DNA of 64,000 nucleotides from Leuconostoc kimchii IMSNU 11154 (lineage in GTDB: Bacteria; Bacillota; Bacilli; Lactobacillales; Lactobacillaceae), in the NCBI RefSeq assembly GCF_000092505.1, contig NC_014136.1:863501-927500 (forward strand). Reading direction: 5' to 3'. Shown one piece after another: positions 36,362-45,947 of this stretch; the stretch's first letter is position 1; every line of letters begins with the position of its first letter. The notes beneath the pieces are model-generated. The model was not told the DNA's origin. It searched no databases and worked only from the letters and a program-made list of their open reading frames with translations. A program made the position numbers and the translations under genes.

Positions 36362-37568
36362 ATTCGCCTGTTGTATTGTCAATATTTGTTTCCTCATCAC
36401 TTGTTAAAGATGAGGATGTTGTGCTTGCACTATTATCGCCAACGGGACGTAACGAGGTTGCGATGGCTGAAAGTTCAGTTGGTATTTTACCACCATACGG
36501 TAAACCAGTTTTTTTAGATTTTAATCCCAAAGCTTTTCGCGCCAAATTTGTTGTACGTTGTTTCTCTTTTTGAGGAATGACTTCATAAGATACATTATTA
36601 CCTTCAGAGTCAGGATAACTTGTGCCAATACCTTGCATGTGCTCAGTAACAATATTATTTTTGGCGTCGATATACTTACTTGCTAATGTTGTTAAATCAC
36701 CAAATGTTAAGTCTGTACGAACATTTTTAGAAATCGTAGACATGAATTTTTCATTCAACAGCGTAGAAACACTCGCTGATTTTTTAATAAGGCCCTCTAA
36801 AACAATGCGTTGTCGTTTCTGGCGACCGTAATCACCATCGGGGTCATCATAACGCATACGTGAAAATGCTAAAGCAGCATCGCCATTCATACGTGTTTTT
36901 GATGCTGACCAAGTTTGACCATTGTCGTCAGAATGTTCATATTTGTTACTGTTTTTGTGAAAACGATAAAGGTTAGGACCATAATCATGAGCTGTTTCCT
37001 GACTGTAGGTAAAGTCAATTGGTGAATCGACTGAGATACCACCGACCTGATCAACCATATTTGCTAGACCGCCCATATTGACTAAGGCATAGTAGTCTAT
37101 TGGAATATTTAGAAAAGCTTCAACGGTCTTGATAGAGGTAGCAGTTGAACCATATGCGTAAGCAGCATTGAGTTTTTGTGGGAAGGTATCCTCGTAACCA
37201 ACAATTGATACCATGGCATCACGAGGTAATGAAATCATTGTGGTTTTTTTTGTTTTGGGGTTAATAAGAAGCAACATCATCGAGTCTGTCCGACCACGAT
37301 AGGTACGTCCTAGTTCGCCCGTGTCTGTCCCATAAAGCAAGACGGATATTGGTCGTCCACTTTTAATAATATTAGACACATTACGAGATTTTGTTAGTCC
37401 GGCACCGGCATATGACTTATCAATAACGCCTTTTGTATTATTAATTGTACGCCAAACAAAGAAACTGCCAATAATTGTAACAATTGCAATGATAAAAAAA
37501 ATTGTGTTACGTAATTTGTGATTAGGACTCTGGTAACGTTTTGAACGTGACTCTGGTTTAGAAGCCAT
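36360..37568 (-). CDS. LytR-CpsA-Psr family wall-polymer ligase
   Basis: Transfers teichoic acid or polysaccharide from undecaprenyl carriers to peptidoglycan at the outer membrane face. It has 402 residues with a basic cytoplasmic N-terminus, one TM (about 22-42) and an extracellular LCP domain. The conserved Arg/Asp residues are in YGTDTGELGRTYRGRTDSMML, SLPRDAMV and ALAFSRMRYDDPDGDYGRQKRQR. The C-terminal tail is Ser/Thr/Asp-rich. CAGGAGAG precedes the ATG. No wall-polymer genes are adjacent. Confidence 0.92.
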   Translation of the reverse strand: MASKPESRSKRYQSPNHKLRNTIFFIIAIVTIIGSFFVWRTINNTKGVIDKSYAGAGLTKSRNVSNIIKSGRPISVLLYGTDTGELGRTYRGRTDSMMLLLINPKTKKTTMISLPRDAMVSIVGYEDTFPQKLNAAYAYGSTATSIKTVEAFLNIPIDYYALVNMGGLANMVDQVGGISVDSPIDFTYSQETAHDYGPNLYRFHKNSNKYEHSDDNGQTWSASKTRMNGDAALAFSRMRYDDPDGDYGRQKRQRIVLEGLIKKSASVSTLLNEKFMSTISKNVRTDLTFGDLTTLASKYIDAKNNIVTEHMQGIGTSYPDSEGNNVSYEVIPQKEKQRTTNLARKALGLKSKKTGLPYGGKIPTELSAIATSLRPVGDNSASTTSSSLTSDEETNIDNTTGE

Positions 37569-37769
37569 TAGGGTAGCTCTCCTGATGTTTAATGATGGTA
37601 GATGTTATACAGATACAAGTATACATAGGTGGCATAAAATCAATTATTAACACTATAATTGATAGAGATAAAGACAATATTAAATTATAACTGATATTAG
37701 TAGATTTAAAAGAAACTAATGTATATAATGTTACAATTATTGTGATGAATAAACAAGAGAGTTAAGAAA

Positions 37770-38303
37770 ATGTTAATCCAGCCTGATAAATTAAGAAAAG
37801 TACTCATACTAATTTTTAGTCTACTATTTGTATTTCTAGCGATTCAAGTGAGATTTGATATGTTGTTTATACATGTCATTGATAACGGCGCTACGTTAAT
37901 CATACAAAATTTAATGCCGCGGCATTTACAGTGGTGGATTACTTTTGGTGCTTCATTTGCTCACTATTGGATTGCTTTGCCAATTATGGGTATTTTAGCG
38001 AGTTTACTTTATTTGATGAATTACAAAATTGCTATGTGGTGGTTACAAATTTTTGCGATATGTGAAGTAGTTATTGTACCACGTCTCATTAGTGATCAAC
38101 GTGTTCGTCTATTCATGACGGTATGCGCTGTGATGTTATGGATGGCGATGTTGGTTGCATGTATACAAAAGTATAATATACCACTATCAAGTGGTTTAGG
38201 TTCGTTATTTTTTGGTTATTTTTGGTGGCAATTCAGTGAGGAACAGTACCGAAAACGTGCCAATCACTGGCGACGTGTATTAGAAATTGACACACTTATT
38301 TAA
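37770..38303 (+). CDS. polytopic membrane protein of unknown function
   Basis: A 177-residue protein with about 4-5 TM helices (about 11-30, 52-66, 68-90, 100-112, 116-134) and a basic C-terminal tail (EEQYRKRANHWRRVLEID). The spacing and the FGASFAHYWIALPIMGILA segment recall the N-terminal half of PAP2-type phosphatases, but the histidine signatures are missing, so a remnant or divergent relative is possible. A weak ribosome binding site AAGAGAG precedes the ATG. It has no operon partner. Confidence 0.7.
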   Translation: MLIQPDKLRKVLILIFSLLFVFLAIQVRFDMLFIHVIDNGATLIIQNLMPRHLQWWITFGASFAHYWIALPIMGILASLLYLMNYKIAMWWLQIFAICEVVIVPRLISDQRVRLFMTVCAVMLWMAMLVACIQKYNIPLSSGLGSLFFGYFWWQFSEEQYRKRANHWRRVLEIDTLI

Positions 38304-38315
38304 AAATGATATGAT
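38287..38315 (+). promoter_or_regulatory. promoter of the lysP riboswitch transcript
   Basis: TTGACA (38287-38292), 17-nt spacer, extended -10 TGaTATGAT (38307-38315). This is near-consensus. Confidence 0.85.
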
Positions 38316-38321
38316 ATTCAA

Positions 38322-38543
38322 GTTATCAAAGAGGTTGCAACCAACATAAATCGCGTAAATGAGCCTGCCATGGGCGTTGAGGTTACGTTAAAGGGGCGGT
38401 TGCCGAAATAACATTCTTGGCAAAATGTTATTGGGCTAATAATTAATAGTTGTTAGACTGTCACGGCAGCGTGGTGTGCTTTGAAAAGTTGATGATATAA
38501 TGACTTTTTAAACCTCTTTCTATGTGTTAGAAAGGGGCTTTTT
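38322..38543 (+). ncRNA. lysine riboswitch (L-box) with terminator
   Basis: Conserved L-box blocks occur in order: AGAGGTTGC (38330), AAAGGGGC (38390), GCCGAAA (38402), TTGGGCT (38431) and ACTGTCAC (38457). The intrinsic terminator CCTCTTTCTA / TAGAAAGGGG (38513-38537) plus a T-run lies just before lysP. With lysine bound, termination should reduce permease expression. Confidence 0.88.
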
Positions 38544-38570
38544 ATTTGCCCCGACCAGGGAGAATTTTTC

Positions 38571-40010
38571 ATGAGTGAACAAAATAATAGTATGAAACGT
38601 AATCTAAAAACGCGCCATGTATCAATGATAGCTCTTGGTGGTTCAATTGGTACTGGATTATTTGTTGCATCAGGTGCAACCGTTGCACAAGCAGGACCAT
38701 TTGGAGCCATCGTGGCTTATTTGGCTATTGGTGTTATGGTGTATTTTCTAATGACAAGTTTGGGTGAAATGGCGACTTATTCACCAACTTCAGGTTCGTT
38801 TTCTGACTATGCAGGGAAATATGTCGATCCAGCTCTAGGATTTGCTATGGGATGGAACTATTGGTTTAATTGGGCAATTACGTTAGCAGTTGATATTGTG
38901 GCAGTTGGTTTAGTTGCCGAATTTTGGTTTCCAGATACACCGGGGTGGATTTTCTCTGCTGTCGCTTTGCTCTTTATTTTTTTAATTAACTTATTTTCTG
39001 TAGGTGCATTTGGGGAAGCTGAATTTTGGCTTTCAATGATTAAAGTCGTCACAATTATTGCTTTCTTAGTTGTTGGATTAGCTACAATATTGGGTGTCAT
39101 TCATTCTGATGTTGATGTCATTAAGAATCTATCAGTAGGTAATCATGGTTTTGTTGGTGGACCTCAAGCTATTTTATCAGTCTTTGTTGTTGCTGGTTTT
39201 TCATTTCAAGGCACAGAATTAATTGGTATTACTGCAGGTGAAGCACAAAATCCGGATAAATCCGTACCAAAGGCTATCAATCAAGTATTCTGGCGTATTT
39301 TATTGTTTTATATCTTAGCCATTTTTGTTATTTCAGCATTAGTGTATTATCAAGATCCGCGTTTATTAAGTTCATCAACAGAAAATGTTGCTGTATCACC
39401 GTTTACAATTGTCTTTAAGAACGCCGGTATCGCTTTTGCAGCAAGTTTAATGAATGCCGTTATTTTAACGTCTATTGTTTCTTCAGCTAATTCTGGTTCA
39501 TATGCTTCAACACGTATGTTGTATGCTATGGCACGTAAAGGCGAAGCACCCAAAATATTTGCTAAAGTTTCAAAACGCGGTGTGCCTGTTGCAGCATTAA
39601 TCCTAACCACGGCTATTGGTTTGCTGGCATTTATTGCAAATACCAAAGGCGGCGCTGTGGCTTATACGTGGTTGGTCAATGCGTCTGGATTAACTGGATT
39701 TATAGCATGGGTGGGTATTGCCATATCACATTACCGTTTTCGACGGGCGTACTTGGCTCAAGGTAAGCAATTGAGTGATCTTAAATATAAAGCAAAGTGG
39801 TTCCCTTTTGGACCGATTTTTGCATTAATTATTTCAATTGGTGTGATTATTGGTCAAGACCCGGCAAGCTTCACAAAATTAAATTGGGAAAAAATTGGTG
39901 TGACTTATTTATCTGTACCATTATTTGTGATCTTGTATGTGGGATATAAGCTGCGTTACAAGACAAAAAAAATAAAGTTAGAAGATGTTGATTTGACACA
40001 AAATCGTTAA
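38571..40010 (+). CDS. lysP: lysine-specific permease
   Basis: APC-superfamily proton symporter of 479 residues with about 12 TM helices. The N-terminal MKRNLKTRHVSMIALGGSIGTGLFVASG and GEMATYSPTSGSFSDYAGKYVDPALGFAMGWNYWFNW are the amino-acid permease signature shared by LysP and its relatives. Lysine specificity is strongly supported by the lysine riboswitch immediately upstream. CAGGGAG lies 9 nt before ATG. It is monocistronic; topA follows after about 190 nt. Confidence 0.92.
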   Translation: MSEQNNSMKRNLKTRHVSMIALGGSIGTGLFVASGATVAQAGPFGAIVAYLAIGVMVYFLMTSLGEMATYSPTSGSFSDYAGKYVDPALGFAMGWNYWFNWAITLAVDIVAVGLVAEFWFPDTPGWIFSAVALLFIFLINLFSVGAFGEAEFWLSMIKVVTIIAFLVVGLATILGVIHSDVDVIKNLSVGNHGFVGGPQAILSVFVVAGFSFQGTELIGITAGEAQNPDKSVPKAINQVFWRILLFYILAIFVISALVYYQDPRLLSSSTENVAVSPFTIVFKNAGIAFAASLMNAVILTSIVSSANSGSYASTRMLYAMARKGEAPKIFAKVSKRGVPVAALILTTAIGLLAFIANTKGGAVAYTWLVNASGLTGFIAWVGIAISHYRFRRAYLAQGKQLSDLKYKAKWFPFGPIFALIISIGVIIGQDPASFTKLNWEKIGVTYLSVPLFVILYVGYKLRYKTKKIKLEDVDLTQNR

Positions 40011-40199
40011 AAATTATCAGTTGGTATATTAGCTTGTTAAAGCTAATATACTTTTTTGCTATTATGAGGTTAAAAATTTTTCGGATCATTTATCAGTCAA
40101 TAATTGATAAAAAAGGGTGATTATAGATTAAAATAGCAATTATTTGGTAGAATCTGATATGCTATATTTAGTAGTTAAGTAAATTGTGAGGTTTACAAC

Positions 40200-42329
40200 A
40201 TGGTAGAACCAGGTAAAGTTGCTAAAAAACCAGCAGCTAAAAAAACAACAAAACGAAAAAAATCAAAAAATCAAAAAAAGCTTGTTGTTGTAGAAAGCCC
40301 AGCAAAAGCGAAAACAATTGAAAAATATCTTGGCAGTACCTATAAGGTTGTTGCTAGTTTGGGGCATATTCGCGATTTGCCAAAATCAACTCTTGGTGTT
40401 GACGTGGATAATGACTATGATCCTAAATATATTAACATACGTGGTAAGGGTGATCTAATCAAAGGATTACGAAAAGAAGCTAAAGCCGCTAAAGTCGTTT
40501 ATTTAGCAAGCGATCCGGATCGTGAAGGAGAAGCTATTTCTTGGCATTTACAACACATTTTAGGTTTAGATCCTGATCAACCCAATCGTGTTGTTTTCAA
40601 TGAAATTACAAAAGATGCGATTAAAAATGCTTTTAAAACACCTCGTAAAATTAACCAAGATCTTGTCGATGCGCAGCAGGCGCGACGAATTTTAGACCGA
40701 TTGGTTGGTTACTCAATTTCACCAATTCTTTGGAAAACGGTTAAACGTGGTCTATCAGCAGGGCGTGTGCAATCTGTTGCGCTGGGATTAATTATTGCGC
40801 GTGAACGTGAGATTCAAGCATTTGAGCCAGAGGAATACTGGTCTCTGGATTCTGAATTTCAAAAATCACGTCAAAAATTCAAAGCAACATTTTATGGATT
40901 TGACGCTAAAAAACAAGTGCTACCGGACAATGATAGTGTTCAAAGCGTATTAAAAAATATTGATCAATCAGCTGATTTTGATGTCATGAAGGTGAACGCT
41001 AAAGAGCGTAAGCGTAATCCACAACCAGCATTTACGACAGCAACAATGCAACAAACAGCCAATACACAATTGAATTTTCGTACACGTAAGACGATGATGG
41101 CAGCCCAACAATTGTATGAGGGCATTAACTTAGGCCGTGGTATTGGACAGATTGGCTTGATTACTTACATGCGTACAGATTCAACACGTATTTCTTCAGT
41201 TGCTCGTCATGCTGCCGCTGTCTATATTCACGATACATGGGGCGAAGAGTATTCACAGCACAAATTAGTACAAGGCAAACTACCTGAAGGCGCGCAAGAT
41301 GCCCATGAGGCAATACGACCTTCCGATGTAACCATCACACCTAGCAGCATTAAAGACAAGTTAACTCCAGACCAATTTAAACTCTATTCATTAATTTGGT
41401 CACGTTTCGTTGCCAGTCAAATGACCCCAGAAATTTTAGATACAATGGCTGTGACAATTGAACAAAACGGTGTTATTTTTCGAGCAAATGGGTCTAAAAC
41501 GAAATTCCAAGGATTTACAAAAGCCTATCCTGCTGCTAAAGAAAAAGATAATGCCTTACCAGACTTAGCAGAAGGTGATCGAGTTAAGTTAGCAAATATT
41601 AATCCGGAGCAACATTTTACGTTACCTCCTGCGCGCTATTCTGAAGCAGCACTAATAAAAGCATTGGAAGAAAATGGTGTCGGACGACCTTCGACATATG
41701 CGCCAACACTGGATACGATTCAACGTCGTAATTACGTTCGAATCGATGCACGTAAGTTCGTTCCCACAGAACTTGGTGAAATTGTTCAAACCATTGTTGA
41801 AAATAGTTTTCCAGATGTGACAAATATGAAGTTCACGGCGCGTGTCGAACATGAATTAGATGAAATTGAAACTGGTGATAAACAATGGGTGCCAGTGATT
41901 GATTCGTTTTTTAAACCCTTTTCGAAAGAACTTGAAATTGCGGAAACTACCCTTGAAAAAGTGGTTATGCATGATGAATTGGCAGGAATGGATTGTGACA
42001 TTTGTGGTGCGCCAATGCTTGTTAAAATGGGTCGTTATGGCAAATTTCATGCATGTTCACGTTTCCCAGATTGTCGTCATACACAAACAATTGTTAAAGA
42101 GATTGGATTAATCTGTCCAAAGTGTGGCAAAGGGCAAATCATTGAACGTAAAACAAAACGACAGCGTACATTTTATGGCTGCTCACGTTATCCAGACTGT
42201 GATTTTGTATCATGGGAAAAGCCAACAGAAAAAACATTGCCAGATGGCACAACGCCTAAAGATGATGAGATGTCTGATGGGCAGCAAAACAGTCAGCAGC
42301 CGACAGACAATAAAGAGGAAGCAACATGA
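40200..42329 (+). CDS. topA: DNA topoisomerase I
   Basis: Type IA enzyme relaxing negative supercoils. It has 709 residues: a Lys-rich N-terminal tail (about 1-24), the TOPRIM domain (VVVESPAKAKTIEKYL and SDPDREGEAISWHL), catalytic Y323 in GLITYMRTDSTRIS, and two C-terminal C4 zinc ribbons (CDICGAPM...CSRFPDC and CPKCGKG...CSRYPDC). GTGAGG precedes the ATG. The stop overlaps the next gene by 4 nt (ATGA). The acidic C-terminal tail (about 685-709) is typical of LAB TopA. Confidence 0.97.
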   Translation: MVEPGKVAKKPAAKKTTKRKKSKNQKKLVVVESPAKAKTIEKYLGSTYKVVASLGHIRDLPKSTLGVDVDNDYDPKYINIRGKGDLIKGLRKEAKAAKVVYLASDPDREGEAISWHLQHILGLDPDQPNRVVFNEITKDAIKNAFKTPRKINQDLVDAQQARRILDRLVGYSISPILWKTVKRGLSAGRVQSVALGLIIAREREIQAFEPEEYWSLDSEFQKSRQKFKATFYGFDAKKQVLPDNDSVQSVLKNIDQSADFDVMKVNAKERKRNPQPAFTTATMQQTANTQLNFRTRKTMMAAQQLYEGINLGRGIGQIGLITYMRTDSTRISSVARHAAAVYIHDTWGEEYSQHKLVQGKLPEGAQDAHEAIRPSDVTITPSSIKDKLTPDQFKLYSLIWSRFVASQMTPEILDTMAVTIEQNGVIFRANGSKTKFQGFTKAYPAAKEKDNALPDLAEGDRVKLANINPEQHFTLPPARYSEAALIKALEENGVGRPSTYAPTLDTIQRRNYVRIDARKFVPTELGEIVQTIVENSFPDVTNMKFTARVEHELDEIETGDKQWVPVIDSFFKPFSKELEIAETTLEKVVMHDELAGMDCDICGAPMLVKMGRYGKFHACSRFPDCRHTQTIVKEIGLICPKCGKGQIIERKTKRQRTFYGCSRYPDCDFVSWEKPTEKTLPDGTTPKDDEMSDGQQNSQQPTDNKEEAT

Positions 42330-42553
42330 ATCCGATTGCGATGATAAGCATTAATTTGTTAGCAGTTTATTTTGTATTTTGGTTAATTAGACCAATTAAT
42401 TTTGCTAAATTTATGCCGTACACGCCGACACAAGCCATGTTTTTAAAAATTGTCATAGCGATTATTTGTGGATACTTGTTAGCTAGTTTCTTTATGTCAA
42501 TGACTAATTGGGTCTTAGATATGCCGAATATGGTTAATAACTTGTCTAAATGA
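42326..42553 (+). CDS. DUF1146 small membrane protein
   Basis: A 75-residue protein with two TM helices (about 5-22 and 40-60), like YwzB. Position upstream of mreB-type cell-shape genes is the usual LAB context for DUF1146, although here a methionine gene intervenes. It starts within the topA stop (ATGA), so translation is coupled. Function is unknown. Confidence 0.75.
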   Translation: MNPIAMISINLLAVYFVFWLIRPINFAKFMPYTPTQAMFLKIVIAIICGYLLASFFMSMTNWVLDMPNMVNNLSK

Positions 42554-42613
42554 TTTTAGAGTTGAGCTAATTTTTGAGTGTGACTAATAACTGGAAAAAT
42601 ATCTGCAACATGA

Positions 42614-42642
42614 TTGACAACAATATCTTGATAGTTTATTGT
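42614..42642 (+). promoter_or_regulatory. promoter of the T-box leader
   Basis: TTGACA (42614-42619), 17-nt spacer, TATTGT (42637-42642). Confidence 0.6.
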
Positions 42643-42648
42643 TAGTAA

Positions 42649-42974
42649 CAATATAAACGTTGAAAAGATAAGTACTTTGTATCGTCTTGATAGAGAGCTC
42701 GTGATAGGTGAAAGCGAGTAAGACGGTGGATCGGAAAATGGTCTTGGAGTTTCTCACCGATACGAGCAAACGGACACTCATATGTGTCACGTGTAAGTTA
42801 AGGACGGGTGTTTCCGTTAGCAAACAACGTATAACCGATAATTGCTACAGATGTTCTCGAAGGTAGTTAAAGGCGTACGTTTGAAGGTATATATGCGAGA
42901 GCTCTATACAAAGACCGGGTGGTAACACGTCATTTAACGTCCCGTAGTATCGATTGATACTACGGGATTTTTTG
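42649..42974 (+). ncRNA. T-box leader (probably tRNA-Met responsive)
   Basis: AGTA (42671-42674) sits in the Stem I position. The T-box core ACCGGGTGGTAACACG (42914-42929) is followed by the terminator CCCGTAGTATC / GATACTACGGG with a T6 tail (42941-42973). The gene downstream is MetE-like, and Lactobacillales are known to use Met-T-boxes for methionine genes. I could not place the specifier codon with certainty. Confidence 0.85.
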
Positions 42975-43046
42975 TTGCCGAAAGGTAGCGTATGCCACAA
43001 ATGTTTATATCATTAATCAAAAATATCAATTTGAAAGGGGGATAAC

Positions 43047-43145
43047 ATGAAAGTACATTGTCAAATACCCACACATTTGCATGGCAACCATATTGTTATA
43101 GCTGTTTTTTTAAGGGGCAGTGGTGCCGTTGATGTTATCATGTGA
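43047..43145 (+). CDS. 32-codon small ORF between T-box and MetE-like gene
   Basis: It begins MKVHCQIPTHLHGNHI and ends GAVDVIM. It has a very strong ribosome binding site (AAAGGGGG, 43034-43040, 6 nt from ATG), better than many real genes nearby. It has four His and one Cys in the first 16 residues, then a hydrophobic stretch VIAVFL. It is under T-box control with the next gene. The His/Cys content suggests metal binding, but this is speculative; it may be only a leader. Confidence 0.5.
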   Translation: MKVHCQIPTHLHGNHIVIAVFLRGSGAVDVIM

Positions 43146-43204
43146 TGTATAGAATGAATATACATATGACTAACACATTGAAATATTATTTAGGAGAAAA
43201 TACT

Positions 43205-44355
43205 ATGACAACCAAGACATCAACGCAATACAAAAACGCACCATACATTCATGATCATGTCGGCTCATTTTTAAGACCAAATGCCTTACGTGAGGCACGT
43301 TTGAATACCCCTTTGGATCAACAATTAGCAGATGCTGACTTTGAATTACAACAAACAGCTATCAAAGATATTGTTTCAAAACAAGTTGCGTTAGGCTATC
43401 AAGCGATAACTGATGGTGAATTTTCACGTAAATGGTTTCATGCTGATTTCTTAGTTGGTTTATCGGGTGTTGATTTTTACCTATCAAAAGGCTATGGATT
43501 TGAAGGTGTTGATACAACAGCTGAAGATTTTAAAATTGGTGGCAAAGTGGCTTTCAATCCTGATCATCCATTTTTCAAATCATACCTCTATTTACAAGAT
43601 TTGGTGAAGTCATACAATGATTCATCAATTCAAGCTAAACAAACGATTCCCGCACCTTCATTCTTGATTTTTGATTCAGGACGGACGAATACTTAAATGG
43701 CTATTCTGAACATTACACTGATCGTCAAGAATTTTTAGATGATGTGGCGCAAGCTTACATTGACACAGCGTTACATTTTTATGAACTAGGAAATCGTTAT
43801 TTGCAAATTGATGATGTCCCATGGGCAAATATTGCACAAACGTTAGCAACTTCAAAAGATCCCGAAAAACGCGCTAAGTTTGATCAGTATGCCGAAGAAA
43901 TCATATATGTGAATAACAAAATTTCTGATGCGCTGCCAGAAGACTATACATTTACAACGCATATTTGTCGTGGTAATTTCCGATCAACATGGTTATTTAC
44001 TGGTGGCTATGATGCAATCTCAACATTTTTAGGACAGCTGCATGTTGATGGTTTGTTCTTGGAATTTGATGATGAACGTTCGGGTGATTTTGAAAAATTA
44101 GGAGACATCTGGCACGGTGATGAAAATAAAAAGCTTGTACTTGGGTTAGTAACAACTAAAAATAGTGATTTAGAAGATAAAGATGTGATTAAAGCACGCT
44201 TGGCTGATGCTGCAAACCACGTACCCTTGGCAAATTTGGCACTGTCTCCACAGTGTTGTTTTGCATCAACTGTTGAGGGGAATGATGTATCCAGTGAAAG
44301 CCAATGGGCTAAATTAAATTTAATTAAGGAAATTGCCCAAGAAGTTTGGTCATGA
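43205..44355 (+). pseudogene. MetE-like cobalamin-independent methionine synthase family gene, frameshifted
   Basis: YxjG/YxjH-type relative of the MetE C-terminal domain, which methylates homocysteine. The N-terminal half (43205-43696) has HDHVGSFLRP and ITDGEFSRKWFHADF. It ends early at TAA 43694. The second half continues in the -1 frame as TDEYLNGYSEHYTDRQEF from about 43681. It contains the zinc ligands: HIC (His and Cys), the Glu in LFLEFDDE, and Cys in LSPQCCFAS. One missing base (or two extra) near 43679-43690 explains the break. TTAGGAG precedes ATG 43205. The T-box upstream shows the locus was methionine-regulated. Confidence 0.85.
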
Positions 44356-44420
44356 AAACACGTTGCCGAGATGAGTAAAGTGGTTGTATGTCATAGAGAA
44401 TTCACGTTTGGTGCCGTACT

Positions 44421-44458
44421 ATAAAAAGCAAAATACAATTAGTGTTTTGCTTTTTATA
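44421..44458 (+). terminator. terminator after the MetE-like gene
   Basis: AAAAAGCAAAATAC / GTGTTTTGCTTTTT with loop AATTA and a T-rich 3' arm. It lies in the 318-nt gap before mreB. The rest of that gap holds the mreB promoter and a small leader hairpin. Confidence 0.75.
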
Positions 44459-44593
44459 AGTGTAATAATGTTTAATGAATGGTGCACCTTTTTCAGAGCC
44501 TATATAACTCATGTTTCTCAAGTAAGTACTGTCAATTAACAATTATTAGTCAGTTAGAGTATTTTGAAAATAGCCAAAAACAGTGACTAACTA

Positions 44594-44640
44594 TGGTATA
44601 ATTGATTAGATTATATAGGCAAGTTGGCACAACAAGTGCC
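44594..44640 (+). promoter_or_regulatory. mreB promoter and leader hairpin
   Basis: Extended -10 TGgTATAAT (44594-44602). GGCAC-AACAA-GTGCC (44626-44640) forms a small hairpin in the 5' leader. Confidence 0.6.
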
Positions 44641-44672
44641 CGTTTATCAAAATAATAATTTGGAGAATAAAC

Positions 44673-45665
44673 ATGGCAAAAGATATAGGCATTGACTTAG
44701 GAACAGCCAATGTACTCATTTATGTTGAAGGCAAGGGGATCGTATTAAATGAACCCTCCGTTGTTGCGGTAGATGATAAAACAGATCGCGTATTAGCTGT
44801 CGGTTCAGAGGCTTATCGTATGGTTGGCCGTACACCAGGAAATATTCGCGCTGTTAGGCCTTTAAAAGATGGTGTCATTTCAGATTTTGATGTTACCGAG
44901 GCGATGTTGACTTACTTTGTGGACAAGCTAAACGTGAAAGGCTTTATGTCAAAGCCTAATATTATGATTTGCGCCCCAACTAACATTACAGAAATTGAAC
45001 GTAAAGCAATTATTCAAGCAGCCGAAAAGGCTGGTGGCGCAAAAGTTTACCTAGAATATGAACCTAAAGTAGCTGCTGTAGGCGCAGGCTTAGATATTTT
45101 TAAGCCCATTGGCTCAATGGTTATTGACATGGGTGGTGGTACTTCTGATATTGCAGTACTGTCTTTGGGCGATATTGTCGTTTCTGAGTCAATCCGTGTA
45201 GCAGGTGACAAGATGAATTTTGACATTGTTGGTTATTTGAAACGTCGACATAATTTGATTGTTGGCGAACGAACAGCTGAAACAATTAAGATTCAAATTG
45301 GATCTGCGTTACCTGTCGATGAACCATTGACAATGGAGGTCCGTGGTCGTGACAATTTTGAGGGTATGCCCAAAACAATTACCATTCATTCTAATGAAGT
45401 TGAAGAGGCGTTGCATGATACATTACAGCAAATTGTTCGTGCTGCGCATTCTGTTTTAGCTAAACTACCACCTGAATTGGCCGCTGATATCATTGATCGT
45501 GGTATTATGTTGACGGGTGGTGGTGCATTGTTACATGGTATGGATCAATTATTAGCGGATGCACTAGAAGTACCAGTAGTTGTTTCGGATTCTCCGCTTG
45601 ATAATGTTGCTAAGGGTGCTGGTGCGCTGCTTGAACACATGAAATCAAACCATAAAGGGTTATAA
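44673..45665 (+). CDS. mreB: rod-shape actin homologue MreB/Mbl
   Basis: Bacterial actin that guides lateral wall synthesis by the RodA/PBP2 elongasome at the membrane. It has 330 residues. Phosphate 1 motif is IGIDLGTANVLIYV, phosphate 2 IDMGGGTSDIAVL and adenosine motif MLTGGGALLHG. It is single here and followed by DUF2969 and rodA, the usual LAB order. The mreCD genes are not adjacent. TTTGGAG lies 9 nt before ATG. Leuconostoc cells are ovoid, so the role is short peripheral elongation rather than rods. Confidence 0.95.
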   Translation: MAKDIGIDLGTANVLIYVEGKGIVLNEPSVVAVDDKTDRVLAVGSEAYRMVGRTPGNIRAVRPLKDGVISDFDVTEAMLTYFVDKLNVKGFMSKPNIMICAPTNITEIERKAIIQAAEKAGGAKVYLEYEPKVAAVGAGLDIFKPIGSMVIDMGGGTSDIAVLSLGDIVVSESIRVAGDKMNFDIVGYLKRRHNLIVGERTAETIKIQIGSALPVDEPLTMEVRGRDNFEGMPKTITIHSNEVEEALHDTLQQIVRAAHSVLAKLPPELAADIIDRGIMLTGGGALLHGMDQLLADALEVPVVVSDSPLDNVAKGAGALLEHMKSNHKGL

Positions 45666-45667
45666 GA

Positions 45668-45877
45668 ATGCGTAAAAAAAATCAAAATTTTGATGTTGAT
45701 CTCGTAGAAGGCGACAAACAAATACAAGTATTGGTTGATAAAAAGCCAGTTGGGCACATTGAGCAGGCTGATCGTGGCTTTGTTGGCTACTTTGGTCAAC
45801 AGGCAGTTATTAATCAAGCAAAAAATCAAGATGAAGCGCTTCAAGCTATTTTGGCAAGTTTTAATTTGTATCAATAA
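45668..45877 (+). CDS. DUF2969 small protein
   Basis: A 69-residue soluble protein beginning MRKKNQNFDVDLVEGDKQIQVLVD, matching the LAB-specific DUF2969 family always found between mreB and rodA. It begins 2 nt after the mreB stop, so it is translationally coupled. Function is unknown; the context implies peripheral wall growth. Confidence 0.85.
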   Translation: MRKKNQNFDVDLVEGDKQIQVLVDKKPVGHIEQADRGFVGYFGQQAVINQAKNQDEALQAILASFNLYQ

Positions 45878-45947
45878 TATTAATTATGACAAAAACCCTT
45901 ATCATATTAAATGATGAGGGTTTATACATAAACGAGGTAACACCAAC

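Noticed and set aside
41617..42111. Overlapping ORFs on both strands inside topA
   Set aside because: They are shadows of the topA zinc-ribbon coding region, without SDs or recognisable protein features.
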